DNA of 64,000 bases, taken from assembly GCA_029747585.1 (NCBI GenBank), contig JAPEVF010000123.1, forward strand, positions 38,605 to 102,604, in the 5' to 3' direction. Within the stretch, counting starts at the first letter, position 1, and each line of letters starts with the position of its first letter. The translations under genes and the position numbers were made by a program. The DNA comes from Pleurotus djamor (lineage: Eukaryota; Basidiomycota; Agaricomycetes; Agaricales; Pleurotaceae). Positions 21,389 through 32,123 of this stretch are shown piece after piece. The notes beneath the pieces were generated by a model. That model had not been told where the DNA came from and ran no database searches. It was given only the letters and a program-made list of their open reading frames with translations.

Positions 21389-22792
21389 TTACGATGCTAA
21401 CTCAGTTGCAAATGCAACAGCCAGCTTAGCGAATTCCAAAGAGTGTGACCATGAGAAGCCTGTGGCCGTTGTTGTGTCGCTGTCAGTATGTATGGCAGGG
21501 TTGGATCCGCTGAAAGGGGCTTCAAAGGGGAATGCGGATGGGAAGCCGTTGCGATTCCACGACGCATGGTCAGAACACCCATAGCCACACTGTTTCTCGT
21601 AAGTGAAGCCATGTGTAGAAGAGTAAAGATGGACTTACTCTATCGCGAACGGGGGTCAGCCGAGTGTACTGCCTAATAAGACTCTCGACAAAAGTATTTA
21701 AAGAGGCGTCTGTGTAATCCGTCATGAGTGCAGCGACTTCAGTAGTCCCAGGTCTGAAGCTATATTTTCATTTTAGAAGTTGCGATCAACTGAAAGCTGA
21801 CTGAACGTACTATGCGGTCATATCCAATTGGAGCGCCCCTTTGACTCTCCATCCGTTTGACCTGTACTGGGTAGCGATCGCATTACTACCCAAAAGACCC
21901 CCTTCCTCTCCAGAGTACCAGTGAAACTCTACAGGGGTGGCGGGTTGGAAGCCATTAGCGACCAGTACCCGGAAGGCTTCGATCAAGTTTACTGAACCGG
22001 ATCCATCATCATCGGCACCAGGGGAACGACCACTGGTTGGGTTACGCGAGTTGACGGAATCCATATGTGCACCGAGGACGGTAATGGGTGCTGTCGCAGA
22101 GTTGTCGCGACCAGCAATACGAGCGATCGTGGATGATTGACCCCACGAATGAGTGAATGCGGAAACGCGGATGCTAGCTCTACCTGCAGCAATCTTGGGA
22201 GGATAAGTGAAGAGTCAATCACATTGAGGGGTAAAACGTACCGTTTGGACGGTGCTGAGGATCCATCGGGCGGCGTCAGCCCCAGTGGTAGACCTATAGT
22301 ACCGGTTATTGAAGCTAGTAAGCCTGCTCAGGTCAGCCTGCATATTTGGGATTGAAACTTCAGCCAGCATCGTCGAAAGGATTTCTGGTTGCTTCAATGC
22401 GCCATCTAGACACAGGAGACATGATTAACCTTGCACTAGGTGGCAGATTGTTGGGGAAGTACATGTGTACACGTCGGCGGGAAGCCGCTGCTTTGCGAGA
22501 GCTTGAGAAGTTTCGTAGGTCTCAGTAACATCGAACTAGGAAAGGCTTCATGTGAGCAACGCTAAGATATCTCTGAAAGTGGGAGAGTCACAAAAGGTGT
22601 GTCGGCACGAATAAGATCGAGCTTCTGGTCTTCAGTCATCCAAACAGGCTCAGCGTCATCAGCAAGCTCGATGAGACGAAGGCCTCGAGCAACATTGGCT
22701 TTGAGATCGGAAGACGAAATTGGGGCTGCCTGGACCAAGGAGGGGACCAAGTATATGGCGAGGGAAACGATAGAAGAGAGCTTGAGGTTCAT
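21389..22792 (-). CDS. Secreted leucine aminopeptidase, M28E (copy B)
   Basis: Paralog of copy A with the same exon layout. Signal peptide MNLKLSSIVSLAIYLVPSLV, propeptide with FDVTETYE, and [20 protein letters not shown]. Catalytic motifs [48 protein letters not shown] and [19 protein letters not shown], ending FATELAS. All metal and catalytic residues are intact. The intron after ADTPF has a gtgact donor; that after LPAD begins gtgtac. Stop at 21389-21391. Likely secreted zinc exopeptidase for nitrogen acquisition. The strong similarity at protein level in the DDDGSG to LDMTA section indicates a fairly recent duplication, probably by unequal crossing-over. ATG at 22792. Confidence 0.9.
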
Positions 22793-23579
22793 CTTGAGAG
22801 AAAGAGTCAGGTCAGCGTATCGTCAACGGGCAATGTCACGGCTATAAATACCTACCAATTCTCTAAGGCCTATCACCATATGGTCCCAAGCAGTGAGCCA
22901 TCGAGGTCCTGGATGTCGACGACTAATATCAACGAGAAAGGCACATCGCATGTTCCATCGAATGGACTTACCTCAAGACTTCTGTGAGGACAGAAGAAGG
23001 AAGAAGTAAGATAGATGTAAATGCGCCACCTGAGACGTATGGAAAAGTTGGATGCGCACAAGTTTTATGACATGTCAAGGCTTGGTTAAGGCTGCTTGGT
23101 GCATGTTCCAAGCCATGTTTCTCCGTGAACAACATGGTTTACAAGGAACAGTCAAGGCTTGGTGACTTCAGTGGGCGTGCTTTTCGGGAGTACGACCATC
23201 GCGCAAAGAAAGTTATACCGTAGACGTCGTGGCCTTGAGTACGGCCAATTCGTCGTTGCCTGAATATGAGCGAAGATGGCTTGGCGAACAATGTGAGACG
23301 CGGAAGCTCCGGCTGCTGACCGCAGAAAAACGGAAAGGCTTATCAGGCATGCGAAGCGATGAGCATGAGGTAAGATAGAGCGTTGATGTAGCATTGAGCA
23401 ATTGTAACTGCAGCGACAACCCAAATTGTTATTGAGACCGAGAGGCAACACCCGTGACGAATTGGGACGCCGAAAGTGTTTCTGGCTCCGCGGCTCAGCT
23501 CAGTCTGAATATTCTCTCCTCCTATGTCATGTGTTCAATTCCACCACTCCGCGTTCTCTAGTCAACCAAAAGTGAAACA
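22793..23579. other. Divergent intergenic region
   Basis: About 790 nt between the 5' ends of aminopeptidase copy B and MYND gene 1. A 13-nt string gtcaaggcttggt occurs twice, near 23077 and 23152, around a stretch with imperfect inverted catgtt/aacatg words. No gene recognised. Confidence 0.5.
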
Positions 23580-25681
23580 ATGGAAGCCTCTTTTGATCGC
23601 TCGCGACTATCAGAGTTGGGTCAACCACTCAAGGTAAAGTTGAATCACCAAATTTCCTTGTGGCACAAGAAATTGATGGCATGTCCTTAGTCTCTTGCCC
23701 AAAGAGCCGCCACCGGTTCGTCGAGCTCAATACGAGCTTTACACAACCACCTTGCCGTCTTTCCATGTCGACTCACATGGCAGGAGCGCCTTCTTGTCGC
23801 ACCGGTCTTTCTGAATAATCTTGAGCTAAACGCGATTCCGGAAGCCCCATCCACAGACCCCTCCATCACGCGCTCAGTCAATGATGCTACTCTTTCTCTA
23901 AACTCGTTGGCAAGTCTCAGATTCTTTGAACTCGAAGGTCACCACCTGGTCGCAGTCACCGACATTTATCTTCGACACGAAAAACTTTTCCGCTGGCTCT
24001 TCTTTCTCCAAAAGCACNTTTTTCACCCTGACCAGATAACCGAACACGAGCCACTCGATTCAATCAATTTCATGACTTCCAATATCATCTGGGCCGTTGC
24101 TGAGTTCATAGATAAGGTTTGCGAGGATGTTGACTTCTCCTCTCACCCTTTAATCCTGGAAGTCTTTTTCGGAGCTTGGAAGAGGTTTCTTGGCGTAGAT
24201 TTGCATCGTTCCGTTCAGGATATACTTCGGATAGGATCGCAACTCAGCTCCCTCACGTACAAGCTTCTCCTGAGGAGCCTGCTTCGCAAGACTACACATG
24301 ACATCGTCTCCAGGATGGGCGGGCCCTCAATCATTGTGGCTTACTTCCTAGCATTCATTGAAGACTTTACGCAGCAAATGAAATCCATCAACACGCGGCC
24401 TGCATACGGTGACCTCCTGCTTCAACAAACACTCTTTAACCTTGTACACTTGTTGCAATTCTCATCGTTCCGAGATGGTGTTGTCCTCAAGATCGCTATT
24501 CGGAAAATAACCGCTGTGATAAAGTGGTTGATCGAGGATCTCGAACGGCTTCCTCCAGCGCAACGCCCAAGGCTACCATCCACTAATGACTCAAGTATGC
24601 ATAAGGTTCGGTTGAGCGGTGTGATCAGGGTCTACTATGACTTGATTGGTCAATGCCCATGGTCGGAAACCTACTATCCTGCTATGGATGTCTTTCGCTT
24701 GGGTATTCTTGAGAAACTCCGAAGCAGTCTCCATGAAGACATCTTCTCGGCCGATTTGTGGGACGAAGAGCACCTCTTCACGTTTGATGCGTTCATCTCT
24801 TCTTTGGGTCAAGAGGCCAGCACATTCCCCAGGATGAGACGGCACATGCAGTCTATCCTCCATCTCCCTTCCAATCAACATCACCAGTCCATTTGGCGAA
24901 GATTTGATGAGATGTTTGAATTAACAGTCAACACACACGCAGAGGCTGAGAGGCGTGTCAATTGTTACTTTGGTCTCTGTGCGAGACCTTCGGTACGTCC
25001 AGAGTCTACAAGAAATATATGCTGACACACCCCAGTGCCAGCAATCGCCTGAACACGGTGTCAAGCTCAAACTGTGTTCCGCATGCCGTGTATCACACTA
25101 CTGTTCCATTGAATGTCAAAAGATTGACTGGACCCAAGGCAATCATCGGTCCTTGTGCTTGCTTTTTCAACTAAGTGGCTGTCCGTACCGCATCATAACC
25201 ATACCGTTGTCATTGAATCTGACTTCAATTACTAGCGACTCACCCCCTCATACGCACCAACGACGCCACGGGGATTGCATATTTAGCAAGCCTTGAAAAT
25301 GTTTGGCGCGATGTCAATCATTACCATTCTCGTGCTCAGACTGCACTTTCAACGCATCGCTTGCAGTCCCCGTCCACAGACGTTTCAACGCCAACTTCTG
25401 GGCTCTTCGTGATACAGATAACCATGTTTGAGGACTCCCCTGCCACGAACTTCAAAGTCAAAGACCTCGTCGACTTTCCTCATCTCTTTGGCACCGAATC
25501 ATGGTTTACGGTGATAGAACCACGACTTAGAACCTTTATGGCAAAGAAGAACCTCCCCGAGTACCTCTGTGTTTTCTCTCTCCCGCTTATTGGCTCCCAC
25601 TTGGACCTCTTGAGCCCGTTACAAGTGATCACGATCTCTGGCAAGCTCTCAGAGAAGGTGAAACATGCGAATGGGGAGTAG
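23580..25681 (+). CDS. MYND-finger protein, paralog 1
   Basis: About 590 residues. Starts MEASFDRSRLSELGQPLK at an ATG in the context caaATGG; first intron then SLAQRAATGSSSSIRALHNH. A long alpha-helical body of about 430 residues (for example FMTSNIIWAVAEFIDKVCED, MGGPSIIVAYFLAFIEDF) precedes the MYND zinc finger with CSACRVSHYCSIECQKIDW and HRSLC, then a C-terminal module containing LVDFPHLFGTESWF and a short beta-type LCVFSLPLIG. MYND fingers mediate protein contacts; no catalytic motif was seen. Introns split the MYND finger after LCARPS and follow LFQLS. The same domain order occurs at 55280-57433 and 58012-60070. One N base in the first exon. Role unknown, probably a regulatory scaffold. 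Confidence 0.82.
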
Positions 25682-26467
25682 TAAGTTTTGTGTCCCTTCC
25701 TTCAGGTGTTTTGTGCACTTATATTACCCTGGTCCTTGGAAAAGCACGATCAATTGGTAGAGACACTGGTAGTCACCCTACAACCCTCCTCGGGAACGGG
25801 ATATTCCCACTGGTAAATGTCCTTTTGTAGAAGGGGTAGACGTCGTGTCGCCAAGGATATCTGGCGCTTTCATTCGCTTCATAGCCTACGTGGTGATGCA
25901 CGAACGTCTAAACTCCCCTAACGCCAATGAATTTTCATTTTTCACCACTTTTGTTGCCTTCGTTCCATCTCAGTTGCGCAAATGTCAGAAGCTTCTGAAA
26001 ACACGTTATCAGCGCTCACCTTCTACAGAACTGTATTCATCAAAGCAGAGACTCTTCAAGTTGCGACAACTGACACCACCGGGAACAGTGGCTTGATGAA
26101 CACACTCGGAAAGTTTATCACCGTATTTCGAAGATACGCTGATCAAAAGGACCTTCTCAATATGGTATGTTAATCTGATGTTTTACTTCAATCTAACAAA
26201 ACCCTATGATGAGCAGTGTATCTTCGTTGATTAGCTTCACCCCACATCCAACCTACATCTCTTCTCAGCTGGGCGCTGATTCACGTATCTTCTGATGGTG
26301 GAACTAGTAAGTACTATAAGTTGGGTCTCATGCTACAGCGATAACCCTATTCCTTCACCTTTCTTTTCACTTCATTGGCACGGGCTGCATTTTTCGTTGC
26401 TTGCAACGATCTCTTCACATCGATCCCTTAGTTCATTCCTAGGTCTTTTCAATTTCNTTTTTTCGGT
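25682..26467. other. Intergenic region with a possible small coding remnant
   Basis: About 785 nt. On the plus strand an ATG at 25982 opens a frame of about 60 codons (MSEASENTLSALTFYRTVF...LNM) that ends at a good donor (gtatgtt near 26165), so it could be a first exon of an unrecognised gene or a fragment. I cannot assign it. The last 130 nt form the promoter and leader of the next gene, with a C/T-rich tract. Confidence 0.3.
26395..26408. promoter_or_regulatory. Inverted repeat upstream of MARVEL-like gene
   Basis: cgttgcttgcaacg, a 6-bp perfect inverted repeat with 2-nt loop, 60 nt before the ATG at 26468. The same arms occur 55 nt before the paralog at 41099, within an otherwise diverged leader, and half-conserved before 45293. 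Confidence 0.5.
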
Positions 26468-27298
26468 ATGGGCGCGCACACGGGCCGTTATGTTGTCTTA
26501 GGTAGGTGGATCTTGCCAGAGACTCGTTCCGATGTGGTTGACACCTGCCGTCTCCGCGTACAGGACTCGTCGCTGTCTTGTCCATAATCGTCATCGGACT
26601 GGACGGCAATTTCACAGACGTGGCGGGTGCACCGTATAGGATGGCGGGACTTGCTCCGCCTGTTTCTGCCTTCTCGGTGGCTGGCCTCCTCACTTCTACG
26701 CTCACGCTCCTCTTGGCTCTTGTAATGTGGGTTACCCTTCACCCTATTAAATCATTACTGACTCGGTAAATGCAGGCTTTGCTCCCCATCGTCTTGGATT
26801 ACCTCAAAAATCGGGTTTCAACTATTCTTGTTCGGTATGCCAAGACCACTCACTTTCGACTCAAGATAATCACACCTCATCGCAGTTGTACTCTGGATTT
26901 TGTGGCACATCACGAGTGCCATCTCCATAATATCCCTCTCTCTGGTCCCAGAGATCTGCGCCATCCCAACGCCACTTGGTAAGGATGAATACCCTCTTTC
27001 CTATCCACCCGCACTGACAGATATCCTACTTACAGCGGCGAAAGTATGTGGCGAAATCTACGGAGTGATTGTCATTTCCATCGTCAATGGTCTTCTTTGT
27101 AAGTTAAGAGTCCACCAACCTCTTTCCCAATATTAATAAACCTAACCGCATCGTGGAATTTAAGGTTTGGTTTACGTTTGCATTCTGCGATACAGGAAGA
27201 GACTCTACAATTGTGCCTGGGGTGACTCGGTCCAGAAACTCTCACCGTTACACTCCAGCACCAAGACGACTCAATATAACTTGAAAGAGGAGGTTTAG
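26468..27298 (+). CDS. MARVEL-like four-helix membrane protein, paralog 1
   Basis: About 215 residues. Exon 1 is the short MGAHTGRYVVL, split from GLVAVLSIIVIGLDGNFTD by one intron exactly as in the paralogs at 41099 and 42457. Helix 2 is FSVAGLLTSTLTLLLALVM; helix 3 comes from VLWILWHITSAISIISLSL; helix 4 from VCGEIYGVIVISIVNGLL, followed by a charged tail ending in YNLKEEV. This matches the MARVEL-type layout with a short cytosolic N-terminus. MARVEL proteins act in membrane apposition and vesicle trafficking; function here is unknown. It stands 14 kb from its three relatives. ATG at 26468, stop at 27296-27298. Convergent with the O-methyltransferase gene 144 nt away. Confidence 0.6.
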
Positions 27299-27442
27299 GA
27301 TTCTTTATCGCTGTCAGTGGTGACTGGTGACCCAATCGATTCTCGCACTTAGGTACATGGCTTCGCTGAAAGTATTGATTATCTTTGAAACGGCGCGGAA
27401 AATCAGATACATGGAAAGGGACTGGGATACACAAGTTCAACG

Positions 27443-29455
27443 TTAGGCAGCAAGAGGAACTGCGACGATGTGCGAGTTCATCGACCCAGGGAGTTTGATC
27501 ACTTCGATGATCTTCCATCCAGCTGACGCAGCCAGGTCGACCATCGACGCTAGAGTCCGCTCTTCTCCATTCATCGCTATGAGGAGCTGCGAAAAGTCCC
27601 AATATCAGCGACTCGGAACTCAACCTCGCGGCTAGATGAATGGTCAGGATGATACTTACATGTACATCGGCAAGATAAGGTGAGGCACCAGCCCTACCGA
27701 AGTTGGGTAGGAGCGGTTGAGGAGCCTGGGGTAGCTCTGAACCAGGAATTTCCTGGGAAAGCTTCTTGATCTCTTCGTCGGGTAGACAGGCGTATGGGAT
27801 GATCTGCGTAGGGGGAAAGGAAACACGGTCAGGATCAGAAATCCTCGTAAGAGTTTAGAGAGAATTCTACCCGTTCGATGATGACGAGCTTTGTTTCGGG
27901 CTTGGCGGCTGCACGAAGGTGGGAGAGAATTTCAACGGCCTTGCTCTTGCCCCAGTCATGAACAATCGCGCGGGCCCAGTACACATCGGCGTTCTTAACT
28001 GGCTGAGGTGCGAAGAAATCGTGGGCTGCAAGGTTCAACAGGTCATTCAGGGTAACGCTCGCGGGAGCAGTCGGACATACCTTGTAACTGGATCGTACCG
28101 TCAGTTAATGCTTCGGGAAGATTCTCTTGCCAAAACTACGGGTGATTTTTCAGTAAACAGAGGCGTCATGCTTCATCGAGTGGACGTACCACTTTGGCTT
28201 GTTCAATCACGGCTGCGCGGTCCTGAACAACGCACTTCAAGTGCCGATGTTCTTTAGCGATGCTAAGCGTATTGTGGCCTAATCCACCGCCGACGTCGAC
28301 GATGGTAGCGCCAGCGGGTAGGTCACCCCATTTGAATCCTACGCGAAAATGAGTGAAAATGCACGAAGTGTTGATCAACGGAAGTACCTCCTAAGATAGC
28401 ATTGGGAGGCTCCATCTTGCCCATAGTAGCCATTGCCATCGTGAATTTCTTCAACTCTGCTTCATTCTCAGGTTCCTCGAACCATTCCCAGACGGGTTTA
28501 GGATAGTTCAATGCGAACTGCGAGGGTACAGTGACGTCATAATGTGAGCTTAGGAAAGACGTACTGGAACTGCAGCGTCTTCGGGTAGTTCTGATGGTCC
28601 CAATTTGGGGTGGGTTAGTACTTCCTTGAGGTTAGCGGCACCCTTGGATGGAGTGTTGGTCCTTGTAACATATGATATGTGAGTAAGGTATAAATAAGGC
28701 GTTCGCGAGAATTCACCAACATGTGTTCAAATCCAGCAGCTAGGCCGGGGGAATTGGTATGCTTGTTGATCGGGCTGTTTGGAACGATGATCAGTTTGGG
28801 TAAGGTACACATCAGAGGCGATTTAAACGTACTCGGCCTTGATCGCATGTACGGATTTACCGGTGTCCAAGAGCGAGGAGATACGATTGTTACTGAAGAC
28901 GTTAGGAGAGACCTCTCGGAATAGGTGGAAAGTACAGAGAAGTCGCAGGATGCGAGCTAAAAACGAGAATTTGAGTAACCATTTAGAAGTCGGTCGTGGT
29001 GAAGGAAGCTACAAACCAAGTTTGTTCTGACTGATCCCGTTGGCTTCGGAAATTTGTTTGACATGCAGACCTTCTGGGTGACCCCTTAATATTTCGACCG
29101 TGTTGGTCTCAACGACCGCTCGAAAAGCACCAGTGACCTGGGACTGTTGGTAATGAAACAGTGAGATGAGGCATGAGAAGTAGGGTAGGGCACCTACGCC
29201 ACTAGTGAGGTCGAACAAGGCCGAAGCTGGTGAGCCAATGGTGGCGCTCAACTGGGCACAAGCAGCGACGATCAATTGATTCGCGAGTAGCAAATCCGGA
29301 GACATGACTAGGGCCTCAGCAGGCGACGTTGGGTTGAACGGCGCGTCGAGAGAAGGGTAGGCAAGGCCAGCCTTCTCAAAGGCTCCATCAATCTGAGAGA
29401 CAGATTTGGAGATGAGATCGGAGAGCTGGCGTAGCACGGAGACTTGAGAAGACAT
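27443..29455 (-). CDS. SAM-dependent O-methyltransferase (COMT-like)
   Basis: Transfers a methyl group from S-adenosylmethionine to a hydroxyl of a small molecule, likely phenolic or polyketide-type. About 480 residues. N-terminal dimerisation and winged-helix part: MSSQVSVLRQLSDLISKSVS, then GHPEGLHVKQISEANGISQN (the wing). SAM site IVDVGGGLGHNTLSIAKEH with the GxGxG-like run, then LKCVVQDRAAVIEQAK, HDFFAPQPVKNADVYW and the catalytic-region WARAIVHDWGKSKAVEIL. The C-terminal segment is MNSHIVAVPLAA. Many short introns; exon edges between 28000 and 29000 were set by keeping these motifs in frame. A TATAAGA lies 43 nt upstream. Class and fold are well supported; substrate unknown. Confidence 0.88.
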
Positions 29456-30122
29456 TGTAACTTGAAGCTTGACTATTCGACGCGATGATCCGACTCATCT
29501 TATACTCAAACTGAGTGCGACTAACGGCGAGAGCGCGTAAGCACGTTTGGTCAGACGGCGCAGGGTAAATATAGAATGGGATAGTTCCTCTTCCACAAAG
29601 GAGGGAAATGGGTGGACGGAGGGGTTGCCTTGGCAAGGGTCTGATCGAATTATTTTATCAGATATGATAAGAAAGCGGATCTAGACCATCGGCATCCGAC
29701 GCGTCAGCCCAGTCCAGGCCTTCTGGCAGAGTAAAATCGACGAGTGCAGCGTTGCATTCAGGATGCAAAGCTGGGGCGCAGTGACCCCGCCCTGCACTCG
29801 GTGTTGCTCGCAGTGATCATTGGCGCTTTAGGGACTTTGTCGAATGTCTTTCACGCCATGGTCCGAGCACGGATAGTCATGGGCCTGTTATAGTTCAAGT
29901 CAAGGTCAAATATCAGCATCAGCGTCGGTAAGGGCTGGATGGATGAACGATGTACAAACTATCTTCCCGCTCTGATGCTCATGGCTCTGAAGAACAATTC
30001 TTTGGTGGAGGTTCGTTGAAAAGAGGGTTTGGCGCTTGCAGAAGCGCGGCATGCTCTCTGCTTTTTCAAGTACTTCTCGTTCCTTTTGCCATCGTTGCTT
30101 CTCTCGAGGAATACGTATACAA
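29456..30122. other. Divergent intergenic region
   Basis: About 670 nt. Apart from the TATA-like site on the left, its last 70 nt may be coding for an N-terminal extension of the next gene (in-frame ATG at 30051). No other feature recognised. Confidence 0.45.
29498..29504 (-). promoter_or_regulatory. TATA-like box of the O-methyltransferase gene
   Basis: TATAAGA on the minus strand, about 43 nt before the ATG at 29455; spacing fits a focused promoter. Confidence 0.45.
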
Positions 30123-31035
30123 ATGTCACAAACGTTCACTGGACCGTCACCGGATCGAGAGTCAGAGCTCCAACTCAACTTGAAAGACATCCGGGATCGC
30201 ATATCGGCGATATCAACGAACCCGTCTTCTCCTCCAACCCTTGTGGCGGTTTCCAAGTACAAACCCGCCGAGGATATCGTTGGATGCTACAATGACGGAC
30301 AGAGAGACTTCGGGGAGAATTATGTGCAGGAATTAGTCGAGAAGGCAAAGAAGGTGTGGACGATACCTGCCAATCCCTTGACTGGCTTCGAGCGCAACTG
30401 AAATATTCTGTATAGCTCCCCTTAGACATACGGTGGCATTTCATCGGAGGTCTTCAGTCCAACAAGTCGAAGCTGCTCGCTAGTAAGCAACTCTTTGACG
30501 ACCCTCCGCGAACTCAAAGCCAAAGCCATACTCGTTCTTCGTACCCGATGACCTAGGTCTTCCCAATCTTTACTGTCTTCAAACCCTCTCGTCCATTAAA
30601 GCTGCGAATGCTTTGGACAATGCTCGACCAACCGATTTCGATCGATTGAACGTGATGATCCAGGTCAACACGTCGGGCGAAGATGCCAAGTCAGGTTTAC
30701 CGCCTCTCAACTCGTCAAGCACGCCTGAAGCTCTCAAAGACTCCGAGGTATACAAATTGGCCTCACATATCCTCACGGATTGTCCGCGGTTGTCTCTCAT
30801 GGGCTTGATGACGATCGGTTCGTTAGCGGAATCGACGAAGGAAGACGACGTTAACCAAGACTTTGAACGGCTGAAAGAGACGAGGGATGCCCTTACAACC
30901 GTCTTGCCGCCTGGTAACGCGCTCCTGCTCAGCATGGGCATGTCTAGTGACTTTGAGGTGGCCATCCGTTCCGGCAGTGACATTGTTAGAGTTGGGACGG
31001 GTATCTTTGGTGCTCGGCCGAAATTGAAGGAGTGA
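30123..31035 (+). CDS. Pyridoxal-phosphate homeostasis protein (YggS/PLPBP family)
   Basis: Binds pyridoxal phosphate on a TIM-barrel lysine and buffers its supply; no enzyme reaction is established. Landmarks: [14 protein letters not shown] (PLP lysine), [57 protein letters not shown], and the phosphate-binding [20 protein letters not shown] followed by GTGIFGARP. Two introns: after EKAKK (acceptor near 30417) and after SKLLA. About 265 residues, normal. I use the ATG at 30123 (MSQTFTG). An in-frame ATG at 30051 adds 24 residues rich in Ser, Arg and Phe ([20 protein letters not shown]) without acidic residues, a possible mitochondrial targeting presequence. The shorter form would be cytosolic. 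Confidence 0.9.
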
Positions 31036-32123
31036 TGGTACGACTTGTCGTTCAAATCTCACTATGGCTTTCGCTGATACTGGCCGAACCATTTCAGTTG
31101 TACACTCTATGTATAGCACAGTTTGCTTGTTCACATCTGATTCCAAGGCTTTCCAGCACGCATCAAAGAGAAGGTCCAACCGCTGTATATACTTACGATG
31201 CTCTCAGTTTACACCAATTGCCACCGCGAAATGGAGACATCCTTGGAGCACCGTCGAGGGTTAGCTCTCGTGCTGCGCAACGGACCCTCATGCTTCCCTG
31301 AGGTTGGAGTGAGAAGGATATCATCTCATATCATCTCCAACGGAGGAAGCACCGCAGCATTGATCCCGTTGACGGGTACACTCCTCTACTTCGGAGCACG
31401 TCATGCATGTATAAGATGGAATAACGGGTGTGATCTTAGTACTACTAGGAGTCAGCGGTGCCCAAGCAATTTCCATCCCGCGGGAACGGAAGGGGAGCTT
31501 GTAGAAGCATTCAATCTGTGTGTTGCTAGGGTGAGAGTGCATGTGGAGTGAATGTGGAGACTTGAAACAGACACGAAGGAAGAAAAGCAGCGAGCGGAAA
31601 ATACGCGGAAGCTTTCCAAGAGCATGGATGAACAAGCTGGCCATATCTTGACCTTGATCTTGGCACCATGGAATGACCGGCTCCTAAAGCCCCTGCACAC
31701 CCCTATCTTCGCGCGCCATCAATTCATGGTGCAGTTTCCCACGAAACTCTAATTTGTCCCTACCCAAAAGGGTTTAGCGCCTTCCTGAATGGGACGGAAG
31801 ATCGAGTGTTGGGATCTCGCTTATCAATATGCTTGGGGTCGACCAAATAGCACCAAATTCTGTGGAAGGGGGTCTGGGCGTTGCAATGGATAACGACACG
31901 GCTTCCTTCTTCCACGACAACTACAACAACGACGTCAACGACAACGACAAGAACCTGTAAACGAACAACGACGACAACCACCGCAACGACACCGACGAAA
32001 CACACGACCCAAAGAACAAGGACGTCTCCTCATCCAGTTTCGTTTCCAAGAGGTTGGACTAGATAAGCTGTTACTTGCTTGCTCTTCTTTCCATATTTCT
32101 TCTCTTGGATATCATTCTTGACG
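31036..32123. other. Intergenic region with low-complexity tract
   Basis: About 1.1 kb before the phosphatase gene. From about 31893 to 31990 it is dominated by ACGACAACG and CAACGAC words, a diverged CAA/CGA microsatellite. Open frames elsewhere show no recognisable product. It presumably includes the long 5' leader of the phosphatase gene. Confidence 0.5.
31893..31990. repeat. Imperfect AC/GA-rich triplet repeat
   Basis: Low-complexity run of imperfect ACAACG and ACGACA units on the plus strand. A simple repeat; the Thr-rich translation in one frame is a by-product. Confidence 0.6.

Noticed and set aside
30036..30125. Upstream start of the PLP-homeostasis protein at 30036
   Set aside because: The codon there is TTG; the first in-frame ATG is at 30051.
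31893..31990. Thr-rich peptide from the triplet repeat as a gene
   Set aside because: Simple-sequence DNA; no flanking exons or family match.
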